A DNA stretch of 64,000 bases from Natronosalvus amylolyticus (GTDB taxonomy: Archaea > Halobacteriota > Halobacteria > Halobacteriales > Natrialbaceae), in assembly GCF_024298845.1 (NCBI RefSeq), contig NZ_CP101160.1, positions 124,001 to 188,000 on the forward strand, written 5' to 3'. A model generated the notes under the pieces. That model had not been told where the DNA came from. It saw nothing but the letters and a program-made list of their open reading frames with translations, and did no database searches. The translations under genes and the position numbers were made by a program. Position 1 is the stretch's first letter, and each line of letters starts with the position of its first letter. Positions 1 through 9,269 of the stretch are shown one piece after another.

Positions 1-792
1 GACGGCGTCGTGTGCGTTCTGGGAGTTTAGCCCAGTTCTGAGGTTGATGCCGTACACCGTGTGATCGGTGATCGTATTTTCGCTGATTACTGCATTGGGC
101 GTCCAGACGGAGAGCCCCCCGTCGTGGTTCGCGATCGTGTTCCCTTCGATCGTGACTTCCTCACCACCGGCCCCGCCTCGAATGTAGATCCCGAGTCCCG
201 TGCCGGATGCCGAGTTACCGTTCGCCTCGAGGTGGTTCCCGGTGATCTGGACGCGATCGCTTCCCTGGATAGAGACGCCCCGAATCGGATTGTGTTCGAT
301 GACGTTGTCGACGATCACCATATCGTGTGAGGTGGTATCGAAGTCGCGAATCGCCTGATCGTTCTCGGTGATCGTATTCGATGCGATGGTCGCGTTCGGA
401 CTGTTCTCGATCCGGACCCCGGTAGCGTACCCGCGGATCTCGAGGCCCTCGACGGTGACGTTGGATGCACCGTCGATGTGGACACCCGTCCCTGAAGAAC
501 CCTGCAACACCGGGTTGGCTCCCGATGTCGCCGCAATGGTGACCCCCTCAGTCGTCACCTGCAGGTTCTCGTCGTACGTTCCCGTCCCCACGCAAATCGT
601 GTCCCAGGGGTCTGCCGCGTCGATGGCGTCCTGGATACTCTCACCCGGACCCACGACAAGACAGTCCTCTGTGATGTTGGCAGAACCAGTAATAGATACG
701 AAAGGAACGACGATAGAGCCGACCATGAGAACCGAAAATACGATGGCAAAAATCCGGATCAGTAATGGGGTTTGCTTCTCCTGATAATACAT
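1..792 (-). CDS. Secreted right-handed beta-helix (NosD-like) protein, C-terminus cut off by window edge
   Basis: The frame stays open from an ATG at 792 down to base 1, giving 264 codons with no stop, so the C-terminus lies outside the window. Residues 10-35 form a hydrophobic signal or anchor segment. After that come short repeats of the kind found in parallel beta-helix proteins (NosD, pectate-lyase-like): runs such as ITENDQAI and VIVDNVIEHNP with regularly spaced Asn and Ile/Val. The family is extracellular; here the ligand or substrate is unknown. Upstream, GTAAC-type hexamers at 838-866 resemble those upstream of the neighbouring PQQ protein. Surface location is well supported; any enzymatic role is not. 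Confidence 0.8.
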   Translation of the reverse strand, partial: MYYQEKQTPLLIRIFAIVFSVLMVGSIVVPFVSITGSANITEDCLVVGPGESIQDAIDAADPWDTICVGTGTYDENLQVTTEGVTIAATSGANPVLQGSSGTGVHIDGASNVTVEGLEIRGYATGVRIENSPNATIASNTITENDQAIRDFDTTSHDMVIVDNVIEHNPIRGVSIQGSDRVQITGNHLEANGNSASGTGLGIYIRGGAGGEEVTIEGNTIANHDGGLSVWTPNAVISENTITDHTVYGINLRTGLNSQNAHDAV

Positions 793-928
793 GCTGGGAT
801 AACTCTCTCAAAAGATATAGCTTCACGCTAACCAGGAAGTAACTGACACAGTCACCACATGGTAACTGTCCCGCCTCGAGTGTGGTTAATCGTCATACGT
901 TGACGACGGGGGTTCCCAGTCCTCATCT

Positions 929-1010
929 ATAGTAGCCAGTGAAAGTCATTGCACACCCTATCGCAAGCGGGTGTCGCGGTAGGTGTGCAAATCGTTTCAC
1001 TGGCTACTAT
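929..1010. repeat. 82-bp palindromic repeat, family A copy 1
   Basis: Perfect 16-bp terminal arms, ATAGTAGCCAGTGAAA at 929-944 and its complement at 995-1010. An inner nested pair (TTGCACACC and GGTGTGCAA) would make one long hairpin. It sits between two minus-strand surface-protein genes, just beyond the 3' end of the PQQ protein. Related copies lie at 7262, 11320 (degenerate), 12292 and 23291. It has no coding capacity. It looks like a MITE or REP-type element rather than a terminator, because copies also lie between genes that are not convergent. Confidence 0.85.
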
Positions 1011-1058
1011 ATTTGCACCCACTCCCTCGAGTCCAGACTCCCTTTGAACAATCTCTCG

Positions 1059-2450
1059 TTACTCGGAATCGTTGTTGAACCGTCGTCTCATCATGTAGGC
1101 AGCGCCGCCCAGTCCGGCGAATGCGCTACCGATACCGAATCCTGGGAGTCCATCGTCTGGCTCACTGTCATCGGTCACTCCGTTTCCATCACGGTCACTA
1201 CCGGCTGTTTCTCCGTCGTCTGTGTCGTCGCCACTCGGTGTACTCTCGTCGGAACCATCGGAATCAGTTTCCGTTTCGGCAGTAGCGGCGACACTGGCCC
1301 ATTCGTCGTGGTGTCCCAGGGAACCCTGTGCTACTCGAGAGCACTCACTCGAGCCCGAGACACCCGCGTCCAGTGCGTACACGTTGCCGTCGCGACTGCC
1401 GACGTAAAGTACTCCGTCGGCCACTGTCGGTGACGAATCGACCTGACCGCCGGTTTCGAACGACCAGACCTCCGCTCCGTCTGTTGCATCGAGTGCGTAC
1501 ACGTGGCGATCGTGACTACCGATGAAGACCGTTCCATCTGCTACCGTTGGCGACGAATAAACCCAGCGGCCGGTTTCGAAGGACCAGACCTTTGCTCCAT
1601 CGCTGGCGTCCAGCGCGTACACATTGGCGTCTGTACTCCCGACGTAGACTGTCCCGTCTGCCACCGTCGGCGAGGAATCTAATGGACCGTCGATCTGGAA
1701 CGACCATAGCTCTTCACCCGCAGTTACGTCAGCCGCATAAACATGGTCAAAGAATCCGAAATAGACAGTTTCACCGACTACTGTTGGTGTGCTGGGTATT
1801 CCACTCTCGAGTTCGAACGACCAGTTTTCGTCGCCAGTGGTTGTATCCAGGGCGTACAGTGTATGATCGTTAGAGGCGACGAACACTGTCTCGTCCACGA
1901 CCACGGGGGCATCGGAAAACCAACTATCGGTTTCGAACGACCAGTCCTCATCGCCGGTTGTCGAATCCATGGCGTACGCGTTACCATCCTGGCTAGTGAC
2001 GTAGACGACGCCGTCGAACACCGACGGAGAAGATCCCACGCTGTCGCCCGTTTCGAACGACCAGACTTCCTCACCAGTTGCCGCTTCCAACGCGTAGACG
2101 TTGTGGTCACCACTGCCAACGTACACCCTCCCGTCGACGACGTTGGGTGACGACCAGACGGTGTCACCGGTTTCGAACGACCAGACTTCTTCGCCGCTGG
2201 TTGTATCGACCGCGTAGACGTTGTGATCGCTACTGCCAACGTAAACCGTCCCGTCGACGACCGTCGGAGAGCCAGTGACCAAATCATCGGTCTGGAACGA
2301 CCACAGTTCGTTTCCGCTGGCTCGGACGGTGCCGACGCTCGAGAGCCCTACTATCGACCCAGCGCTGATGCTTGCCGTGGTTGCGAGAAATCGTCGTCTG
2401 CCGACCGATGTGCCGTTTACTCCTTTTGTCCCTGCTGCAGACTGTTGCAT
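1059..2450 (-). CDS. Tat-exported PQQ-repeat beta-propeller protein with PGF-CTERM-like anchor
   Basis: 463 residues from the ATG at 2450. I prefer this to the ATG at 2465 because a TATA-like TTTATT near 2477 would start a leaderless transcript at 2450. A twin-Arg signal (RRRF, about residue 18) precedes eight ~39-residue blades, each with WSF(E/Q) followed by SSPTVxDGTVYVGS and VYALDA motifs, which is the PQQ/quinoprotein-like propeller pattern. A Ser/Asp/Thr-rich linker then leads to LPGFGIG, a hydrophobic helix and a basic tail, the archaeosortase (PGF-CTERM) layout. The protein is therefore probably anchored to the outer surface. Binding of PQQ itself is not shown; many such propellers are scaffolds. 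Confidence 0.88.
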   Translation of the reverse strand: MQQSAAGTKGVNGTSVGRRRFLATTASISAGSIVGLSSVGTVRASGNELWSFQTDDLVTGSPTVVDGTVYVGSSDHNVYAVDTTSGEEVWSFETGDTVWSSPNVVDGRVYVGSGDHNVYALEAATGEEVWSFETGDSVGSSPSVFDGVVYVTSQDGNAYAMDSTTGDEDWSFETDSWFSDAPVVVDETVFVASNDHTLYALDTTTGDENWSFELESGIPSTPTVVGETVYFGFFDHVYAADVTAGEELWSFQIDGPLDSSPTVADGTVYVGSTDANVYALDASDGAKVWSFETGRWVYSSPTVADGTVFIGSHDRHVYALDATDGAEVWSFETGGQVDSSPTVADGVLYVGSRDGNVYALDAGVSGSSECSRVAQGSLGHHDEWASVAATAETETDSDGSDESTPSGDDTDDGETAGSDRDGNGVTDDSEPDDGLPGFGIGSAFAGLGGAAYMMRRRFNNDSE

Positions 2451-2507
2451 GCATACCGAAGACATACGCCCACAATAAAGTTACCGGAAATATTACACTT
2501 ACTGGAG

Positions 2508-2525
2508 GGTAACTACAAAGTTACC
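2508..2525. promoter_or_regulatory. Inverted repeat GGTAAC-N6-GTTACC upstream of the PQQ protein
   Basis: GGTAAC at 2508-2513 and GTTACC at 2520-2525 form a perfect dyad with a 6-bp spacer. A further GTTACC lies at 2480-2485, next to the TATA region. Similar GTAAC units occur at 838-866 upstream of the other surface protein. Position and symmetry suggest a regulator site; no regulator is identified. Confidence 0.4.
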
Positions 2526-2670
2526 TGAAAGTAGCCTATCCTGTCACGGAAAAGTATGTCAGAGTTATGATTATTAATCGGAAATAGAACGCTAGAAAAT
2601 ATACCGGAGCCCTCACCATTCGTGAGTGCTACCAATTTGCGATTGAAACTATGCTATTCATACTAGCTTA

Positions 2671-4305
2671 CTACATATTGGCTATTAATTTTTGTATATC
2701 GCTCGAGACACCCCGGATCGAGTGCGTGACCGTAGCTGGATGGGGCAATCCGAGTCGGTATCGGATCTGATCCTGGCGTTTGAACGGTTCGAAGACGGCC
2801 GGTTCCTCGAGCGACCAGACCTGCGCCCGCTCATAACGTCCGTGGCGTTCGAAGATCGCATTTGCTGCTCGCCGGCCCGCTTCGTTGGCCGACTCCATCG
2901 ACGCGAGGTCACTGTTGGTGCGGACGTAATCGCTGGCGAGTGTGAGGTTTTCGATCCCAACGTCTGCGGGTGGACGGTTCCGGAGTGACCCAACCGTGTT
3001 GATCAACAGCGGTGAGCGGTTCTCGACCCCGTCGTCGGTTTCGACCAGTGCCGGGTCGAGGAACCAGTCGACGAGAATTTCGTCGCTCAGGGTCGTTTCG
3101 GCGGTGTTCAGGTGGGCTTTGAGCTGTGCCCAAATTTCCATGGCTATCTCCTCACGGGTACAGTGTCTGGCGGGTTTGTCGTACAGGATTCCGGGCGTAT
3201 CCCAATCGGAGGCGATGACCGAAAGCACGCCGTTGACGCCGTCGGGGCCGCGGGTTTCGACGTCGAACTCGGGCCAGAACTGGCGCTGTGAAATCGAGGT
3301 CAACGCCCACGGGGCGTCGGCGTACACTTGGTGGCCGCGAGTGATTTCGACGTCCTCGGTGAGGAAGTACTGGATGCCGTTCATCCAGGCCGTATCGAGC
3401 TGGTCGATTCGACCGAGCGCGGGAGCCGCTCGCGTGAGTTCGGAGGTGAAAAACGACGGAGCGACCTCGACGGGAACGGCGAGGACGTACTCGTCGCCGA
3501 CCACGGTCTCGCCGGTGGCGAGGGAAACGCCAGTCACCCGGCGACCGTCGAACAATAGCTCCTGTGCTGGTGTTTCTGCACGGAGCGCAACGTCGAGTGA
3601 CTCGAGGTACGTCGTCCAGGGGTCGATCCAGGCCTCGCTCGTGGGGGCGTTGAGAATTCGCTCGGCCGGTCTCCGGGGATCGAGTTGTCCGAACAGCAGT
3701 TGCAAGTAGATCGTCCCGATGGTCCGGGCACTTCCGAGTTGTGGCCGCAAAGCAACCAACGACTGGACGGCAAAGGCCAGTCGCTCTCGGAACTCCTGGG
3801 AGCGGTTGTCGGCGTCGATAAACTCCCACCAGGAGATATCATCGAGTTCGTGTTCACGTCGTTCCTCACAGGCGGTCAGGACGTACAGCAGGCGCTCGAC
3901 CAGGAATCTGACGTCCGCTGGCGGGAGGTCTTCAGCGAAAGCGGGTCTGAGTGCCTCGAGCCACTCGGAAACCGTTGCAGGCGTTCGCGTGTTCGCGACG
4001 ATATCGGGCCGATGGGTGCTCGCGATGAGGGTTGCTTCCGTTTCGACCAGATTGTCCTCGACGGTTCCGGTTCCGTCCGGGATTCGGGTCATCGTGTCGA
4101 TGACGTGGCGATAGAAGGCTGGAAAGAACCGGAATCCGTGTTCCCCGTGCAGTGGCGCTTCCCCATCATCGACTGGGACTGATCGAGCTTTGCCACCGAA
4201 GCGGTCGGCCGCCTCGAGGACCGTCACGTCGAATCCGCGTTCGGCGAGTTCGTGTGCGGCAGAGAGTCCGCCGATACCGCCGCCAACGACGACTACGTCT
4301 GTCAT
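2671..4305 (-). CDS. FAD-dependent amine-oxidase/phytoene-desaturase-like oxidoreductase
   Basis: 544 residues starting at the ATG at 4305. The N-terminus has the dinucleotide-binding GGGIGGLSAA motif and an acidic strand end (VTVLEA), followed by the FGGKARS segment typical of the phytoene desaturase/amine oxidase fold. Near the C-terminus, LTLASDYVRTN and an Ala-rich helix match the second FAD contact. Proteins of this type are often annotated as hydroxysqualene dehydroxylase (HpnE-like) or carotenoid-type desaturases; the substrate cannot be read here. It is divergent from the metal ATPase, with 190 bp between starts. Flavoprotein class is confident, substrate is not. Confidence 0.85.
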   Translation of the reverse strand: MTDVVVVGGGIGGLSAAHELAERGFDVTVLEAADRFGGKARSVPVDDGEAPLHGEHGFRFFPAFYRHVIDTMTRIPDGTGTVEDNLVETEATLIASTHRPDIVANTRTPATVSEWLEALRPAFAEDLPPADVRFLVERLLYVLTACEERREHELDDISWWEFIDADNRSQEFRERLAFAVQSLVALRPQLGSARTIGTIYLQLLFGQLDPRRPAERILNAPTSEAWIDPWTTYLESLDVALRAETPAQELLFDGRRVTGVSLATGETVVGDEYVLAVPVEVAPSFFTSELTRAAPALGRIDQLDTAWMNGIQYFLTEDVEITRGHQVYADAPWALTSISQRQFWPEFDVETRGPDGVNGVLSVIASDWDTPGILYDKPARHCTREEIAMEIWAQLKAHLNTAETTLSDEILVDWFLDPALVETDDGVENRSPLLINTVGSLRNRPPADVGIENLTLASDYVRTNSDLASMESANEAGRRAANAIFERHGRYERAQVWSLEEPAVFEPFKRQDQIRYRLGLPHPATVTHSIRGVSSDIQKLIANM

Positions 4306-4460
4306 GTCCCACTAGAAGATTCCCAACGAAAAAGCTCGAGACCCTAACAAACGAAATCGACTCTCGACGGCATGGTTCGGGCCACTCGAGACGGAAAGCG
4401 TTTCACAGACCGTTTCACTAGTCCCGTGTATTTTCCCGAACGACTTCGCTCGAGTGTACG

Positions 4461-4501
4461 CAAATGCTTATCAGAACAAACTCCATATCCAAAATATGGA
4501 G
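4461..4501 (+). promoter_or_regulatory. Leaderless promoter and perfect operator-like palindrome over the P1B-ATPase start
   Basis: A TATA-like element (GCTTATCA, 4466-4473) lies about 27 bp before the ATG at 4496. Between it and the gene is a perfect inverted repeat, CTCCATAT at 4481-4488 and ATATGGAG at 4494-4501 with a 5-bp spacer. The right arm contains the start codon. A dyad over the expected transcription start is a classic repressor site, so metal-dependent repression is likely. The repressor is not identifiable. Confidence 0.6.
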
Positions 4502-6529
4502 ACGGCTTCCGGACCGACAGCGAAATCCGTCGGGAAATTGCTGCCGCTTGCAGAGCGACCGATGCTGAGACGTCAAGCGGTATTTGTCATTTTGACGTTC
4601 GTCGGGATGATGGTCGGCTTGCTCGGAAGCTGGTTTGGACTCTCGTCGACAGTCGTCTGGGGAAGCTACACCGTTGCGTACGTGTTTGGCGGCTGGTACG
4701 GACTCAAAGCGAGCATTCATGCCATACGGGAACCAGTCGTCGAAATCGACCTGCTGATGATTCTCGCCGCCCTCGGCGCGCTGTTTATTGGGGCGCCGTT
4801 CGAGGGAGCGATGTTGTTGTTTTTGTTCTCGCTCTCTGGAGTCCTCGAGGAGTACGCTATCGGTCGGTCACGAACGGCGATCAAATCGCTCATCGAGATG
4901 CGCCCGGAATCCGCTCGCGTCCGACGTGACGGCGAGACGGTGACCGTTCACATCGACGACGTCGAAATCGGGGACGTGTTCGTCGTCAAACCCGGTGACA
5001 GGTTGCCACTCGACGGCGTCGTCGAATCGGGTGAGAGCACGATCGATCAGTCGTCGCTCACCGGCGAATCCGTTCCCGTGCCCAAAGAACCGGGAGACGA
5101 GGTGTTCGGCGGCACGATCAACGAGACTGGTAGCCTCGAGGTCAGGGTCACCCGCGAAGCACAGGAGTCTGCGATTTCGCGGCTTATCCACATGGTCGAA
5201 GAGGCCCAGAGCAAGCGAGCCCCAACCCAGCAACTCATCGATCGGTTCGAACAACCGTACGTACTGAGCGTGTTTGCGCTGACGGCGGTTGCCATCGCGT
5301 TACCGATCACGCTGCTCGACCATCCGTTCGAACCGACGTTCTACCGGGCGATGACGCTCATGGTCGCCGCGTCGCCGTGTGCGGTCATTATTTCGACGCC
5401 GGCAGCCGTCCTGTCGGCTATCGCAGCCGGTGGTCGTCAGGGCGTCCTGTTCAAGGGTGGCGAACACATCGAAACTGCGGGCAACGTCGATGCCGTCGCG
5501 TTCGACAAAACGGGGACGTTGACCGAAGGGAACACGCGATTGACGGACGTCGCTGTGCTCGAGCAGCCAACACTCGAGGCTCCGGCACACGATGGTGATG
5601 AACGAGTAACTGAACTCGAAGGGTACACGCCGGGCAGCCAATTTACCGAAGACAGTCTCCTGGCGCTCGCGGCTGCCGTCCAGTCGCGTTCCGAACATCA
5701 TCTGGCCGAGGCCACGGTCGAGGCGGCAGCTGAACGCAACCTTGCGATTCCGGATTCGACCGAGTTCGATGCGGTGGTTGGCAAGGGTGTCCACGGGAAG
5801 GTAGACGGGAAGACGGTTCACATCGGCAACCCACGCTACTTCGAGACGGTCACTGGCGACCGAGAGATCGACGGACTCGAGCGGGGTCTCGAGGCGGTTC
5901 GTGAACTCGAGTCGCAGGGCAAGACCAGCGTGCTCGTCGTTAGCGAGACCGACGATCGACTGTGCGTCTGTGGCTGGCTGGCGTTTACCGATACGATTCG
6001 GACTGATGCTGCGAGCATGATCGAGGAACTCCGTGAACGGGGCGTCGAACAGATCGTCATGCTGACTGGAGATAACGAACGCGTCGCTCAGTATATCGCC
6101 GACGAACTCGGGATCGACGAGGTCTACGCTGAGTTACTACCGGAAGAAAAAGTGACCCATATCGAGGAGTTACAGCAAACCCACGAGGCCGTCGCGATGG
6201 TCGGCGACGGCGTCAACGATGCGCCGGCACTCGCGACGGCAGACATCAGCGTCGGCATGGGTGGTGCAGGCACGGACGTTGCCCTCGAGACGGCTGACAT
6301 TATCCTGATGTCGGATAAACTCGATCGGCTTCCCTACGTGTTCGCCCTGAGCCGTGAAACCCGGCGGACGCTGTATATCAACTTCGCTATTGCGTTCGGC
6401 GCGATTGCAATTATGGTGGTCGCGATCCTCACGGCTGGCATCCCGCTTCCGGTAGCCGTTATCGGTCACGAAGGGTCGACGGTTCTTGTCAGCCTGATCG
6501 GCTTACGGTTGCTCGGCTTCGATGCGTGA
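4496..6529 (+). CDS. P1B-type heavy-metal translocating ATPase (P1B-4-like, Co/Zn/Fe class)
   Basis: 678 residues from the ATG at 4496; an in-frame ATG at 4454 lies upstream of the promoter and was rejected. In order: two membrane helix pairs, the actuator loop with TGES, the metal-site motif SPC (residues 293-295) in the helix before the P-domain, the phosphorylation site DKTGTLTEG (Asp337), and the hinge GDGVNDAPAL. A final helix pair carries HEGST (from His658). SPC with HEGST and no N-terminal heavy-metal domain is the signature of the P1B-4 (CoaT/CtpD) group, which exports Co(II), Zn(II) or Fe(II). It stands alone with its own operator-like palindrome, fitting an inducible metal-efflux gene. 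Confidence 0.9.
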   Translation: METASGPTAKSVGKLLPLAERPMLRRQAVFVILTFVGMMVGLLGSWFGLSSTVVWGSYTVAYVFGGWYGLKASIHAIREPVVEIDLLMILAALGALFIGAPFEGAMLLFLFSLSGVLEEYAIGRSRTAIKSLIEMRPESARVRRDGETVTVHIDDVEIGDVFVVKPGDRLPLDGVVESGESTIDQSSLTGESVPVPKEPGDEVFGGTINETGSLEVRVTREAQESAISRLIHMVEEAQSKRAPTQQLIDRFEQPYVLSVFALTAVAIALPITLLDHPFEPTFYRAMTLMVAASPCAVIISTPAAVLSAIAAGGRQGVLFKGGEHIETAGNVDAVAFDKTGTLTEGNTRLTDVAVLEQPTLEAPAHDGDERVTELEGYTPGSQFTEDSLLALAAAVQSRSEHHLAEATVEAAAERNLAIPDSTEFDAVVGKGVHGKVDGKTVHIGNPRYFETVTGDREIDGLERGLEAVRELESQGKTSVLVVSETDDRLCVCGWLAFTDTIRTDAASMIEELRERGVEQIVMLTGDNERVAQYIADELGIDEVYAELLPEEKVTHIEELQQTHEAVAMVGDGVNDAPALATADISVGMGGAGTDVALETADIILMSDKLDRLPYVFALSRETRRTLYINFAIAFGAIAIMVVAILTAGIPLPVAVIGHEGSTVLVSLIGLRLLGFDA

Positions 6530-6634
6530 CTTCGGTTCGTGCTGGTGCCACAGACGCCGTGGATACGTGTTGGCAATGCATACAGCTACTATCAACGGGC
6601 GAAGCGGGCTGAGTACTCCGTCAAGCGTCGACCT

Positions 6635-6700
6635 GTGAGCCGAACCTGACAACCGCTATCGGTTCGGCCCACACGTTCAGGCGTGACGAACCACTGAGTG
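6635..6700. repeat. Interspersed repeat, family B copy 1
   Basis: Shares GTGAGCCGAACC and CTATCGG, then GGCGTGACGAA and CACTG, with 39357-39419. It shares ATCGGTTCGGC, then CGTTCAGGCGTGA and GAACCACT, with 54512-54560. All three copies are intergenic. CCGAACC...GGTTCGG inside this copy can form a stem. Function unknown. Confidence 0.6.
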
Positions 6701-7261
6701 CCTCAGGACGGTGGATATCCTCGATTTCCGTGAACTATGAAAGCGTACGGCTTTTTGATTCCCTGTAACATGCGTCGGTTTGCGTTACGGACGTGAGCTG
6801 AAAATGGAATTTACAATCCGTGTCTGGAGTCTTCTCACGAGCGTTTGTATCGACGGAATTTTTACGGAGAGTTGGACATTCGTAATGTCGCAGTTTCTAA
6901 CCGATGCAGCCGTCTAGCTGAAACCAGCACTCAACCGCCGTTTCCGCAAGAAGTTGTCCGAAGAACCATCAAAAATATAGTTGCTATAGTGACGTGTCAT
7001 ATATTCATGCATGTCAAAAAATAGGTGGCTAATGCATTTTTCTATACCGTCATTTCATCGTTATAACGAAAAATCTCGTCTGATCGGCGCAGTGTTGCTG
7101 CCTATGAGCCGTTCCACATCAGTAGCGATAGCAGCTTACATATTAGCGTCTTTCAGTTCCGCCGATAGTCAGAGGAGACTGCGGTAGATTGGCCTGTGAA
7201 CTGCTTGATGTCACCATAGGCAAAATCAACCCGTTCGGATTAGGTCTCGTTCTTTCTCTAA

Positions 7262-7338
7262 AGTAGCCAGTGAAACGATCACACACCTACCGCCGTGCCG
7301 TCTAGCGGTTGGGTGGACAATGAATTTCACTGGCTACT
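7262..7338. repeat. 77-bp palindromic repeat, family A copy 2
   Basis: Arms AGTAGCCAGTGAAA (7262-7275) and the exact complement at 7325-7338. The interior differs from copy 1, but it keeps the CACACC-type inner stem in weakened form. It lies in the AT-rich spacer at the left edge of the sulfide island. Confidence 0.8.
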
Positions 7339-7522
7339 ATAACATTTATTTGAGTCAATTCGATATCAATAGCCAGTTTCTGGCTCCTCTTTGAGGCGGA
7401 ATGACCGTCCTGGCCACAAATATTTCATTAAACTCTTCCTTACACAAAGAGACTACCAACTCACATCTGTATCTATTAAAACTGATAGGTGATGGGTCAT
7501 ATCAGTATTTATAGTAATCGAG

Positions 7523-7708
7523 ATGCTTATTCCGATCGTACTTTCAGTGTCTATAGTGACAAGCGACGTTCCACGAGGAACTCGGACCGTCGTCGTTCAC
7601 ATTTGGGCAATGATCTGTCCCGTGGACTTGATTATCTTCCCCTACTTGTTTCCCCGCCCAAAATTATTCTCTATAGTATCTTGTCGGTTGAGGGTAAAAT
7701 TGGCATAA
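7523..7708 (+). CDS. Doubtful short membrane-protein frame
   Basis: A 61-residue frame with two hydrophobic stretches separated by TSDVPRGTRT and followed by PYLFPRP. The pattern loosely resembles small two-helix haloarchaeal membrane proteins. There is no clear promoter or ribosome site, and an overlapping frame of similar length exists. It may be a fragment of a decayed gene or chance. Confidence 0.2.
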   Translation: MLIPIVLSVSIVTSDVPRGTRTVVVHIWAMICPVDLIIFPYLFPRPKLFSIVSCRLRVKLA

Positions 7709-7896
7709 ATTTTGCAGAATATGCGTGGGTACAACCCGTGTTACTCACCAACGGTATGGTACAAATATTGTGCCTATCTCTGTAACCATGACTAACATAT
7801 GGTTGTAATAAGGAGCAATATTTTTCTAATCCGCTCGGTAGCATACCGCATATCAACACCGAAAGGGCTGTATAGCTAACGAGACAAGAACAAAGC

Positions 7897-8994
7897 ATGG
7901 CAGAAAACAAAGCGAATGACTCTCTCGAAGATCTGCCGCCAAGCTCCAAATTCATTTATAAGACATTATCTGACGTCGGTCCGATGACACTCAAGACATT
8001 GACCGAGGAAACCTTGCTTTCATCACGGACTGTAAGATATGGGCTTGACCAGCTCGATGATGCCGGTTTTATCGAGTCTTCCCCGGCTCTTCATGACGGC
8101 CGCCAAACGTGTTATCGGCTGATAAAAAGTGAAACCGACTCCTTGGATAACGGGATTCCAGCACTAGTTTCGCCGGATTGGGTTGACGAACGACTTCAAC
8201 AATTCGAGCGAGATGATCCTGATATGTGTCTCGTAGAAGCCGATGATGAGTACGACATCGGTCACTTGCCTGGTGCTGTTCATATAAATATCCTCAACGA
8301 TCTCATCGATGTAGATGGTTGTGGGATCGCTGACAAACGCTGCTTCGAAAAATACGTCGGTGCCCGCGGGATCACCGAGAATAGTACAGTTGTGATCTAT
8401 AGCGCCCACGAGAACCAGTATGCGGCGTACTTGTATTGGCTGTTTAAATACTACCGTCATACCGACGTTAGACTTCTTGATGGGGGAAAGCAATACTGGA
8501 AGGACATCGGCGGGGAAATCACCACTGATGAACCAAAAATCTCTAAACAGGAGTACAATGCACAACCCCCATACGAACGAATTCGTGCATACAGAAGTGA
8601 TGTCGAGGCTGCGCTTGCACAGGATGTTACTATCGTTGATGTCCGTTCATCAGCGGAATATCACGGGCATCGGGCACGTCCACCAAAACAAAACCTGCCT
8701 AAAGCACGCACATCGGGTCACATTCCCGGTACTGCACATATGACATGGTCCGAGATCATCGATGACGAGGGAAAATTCAAGGATACAACGGATCTCAAAC
8801 GTGTATTCCGTGAGCGAGGAATCCTCCCAGATACGGAGACTATAGTCTATTGCCACGTCGGTGAACGATCTTCCATCGTGTGGTTTGTCCTCTCGGAACT
8901 TCTCGAGTACGATTCAGTTTCAAACTACGATGGCTCCTGGATCGAGTGGGGTAACCTTATTGACATGCCGGTCGAAAGCAGTAACGAGAAGTGA
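7897..8994 (+). CDS. Winged-helix DNA-binding domain fused to a tandem-rhodanese sulfurtransferase
   Basis: 365 residues. Residues ~12-76 form a MarR/TrmB-like winged helix (SSRTVRYGLDQLDDAGFIE is the recognition region). The rest matches an SseA-type thiosulfate sulfurtransferase. Its first rhodanese domain (about 90-205) is non-catalytic, with Ser169-Ala170 at the active loop. Its second (about 230-355) has catalytic Cys319 in CHVGERS followed by SIVWFVL and YDGSWIEWGN. SseA-like enzymes normally lack a DNA-binding domain. It opens the sulfide cluster, 275 bp before sqr, so a role as a sulfane-sulfur-responsive regulator of the neighbours is a reasonable inference. Both activities are unproven. 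Confidence 0.88.
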   Translation: MAENKANDSLEDLPPSSKFIYKTLSDVGPMTLKTLTEETLLSSRTVRYGLDQLDDAGFIESSPALHDGRQTCYRLIKSETDSLDNGIPALVSPDWVDERLQQFERDDPDMCLVEADDEYDIGHLPGAVHINILNDLIDVDGCGIADKRCFEKYVGARGITENSTVVIYSAHENQYAAYLYWLFKYYRHTDVRLLDGGKQYWKDIGGEITTDEPKISKQEYNAQPPYERIRAYRSDVEAALAQDVTIVDVRSSAEYHGHRARPPKQNLPKARTSGHIPGTAHMTWSEIIDDEGKFKDTTDLKRVFRERGILPDTETIVYCHVGERSSIVWFVLSELLEYDSVSNYDGSWIEWGNLIDMPVESSNEK

Positions 8995-9269
8995 TACACG
9001 CTCGTCCGTAGGGCGCATTAATTCTCTTGTGATATTATTGATGTGAAGAGATTGTCGAACACTGCTCTCCGACATTTGCGGAGTTACGTTGCCACGTATC
9101 TGGTAGTGAGGTTTCGAGGCACTCCCCGTCGATTACGTCTCGAAGGGTCACTGTGACTACGCCACTAATCCTGCAATATTTTCATCTACTGTGATCGGAG
9201 GTGAGTCTATCCACAAATGTGTTCTGGAACAATCCCTTTAGATAATAATAGTCCTTAACCTGGGAGTAT

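Larger units (their letters stand above)
6530..7896. other. Gene-poor AT-rich region flanking the sulfide island
   Basis: About 1.4 kb with no convincing long gene. It holds a family B repeat (6635-6700), a family A palindrome (7262-7338) and a weak short frame at 7523-7708. The stretch from about 6960 onward is visibly richer in A and T than the genes at 1-6.5 kb. The last 30 bp contain a TATA-like TATAG (7871-7875) serving the gene at 7897. Decayed mobile DNA is possible, but I could not recognise a transposase. Confidence 0.5.

Noticed and set aside
4454-4495. Upstream start extending the metal ATPase by 14 residues
   Set aside because: It lies within the TATA and operator region, and the added residues match no family N-terminus.
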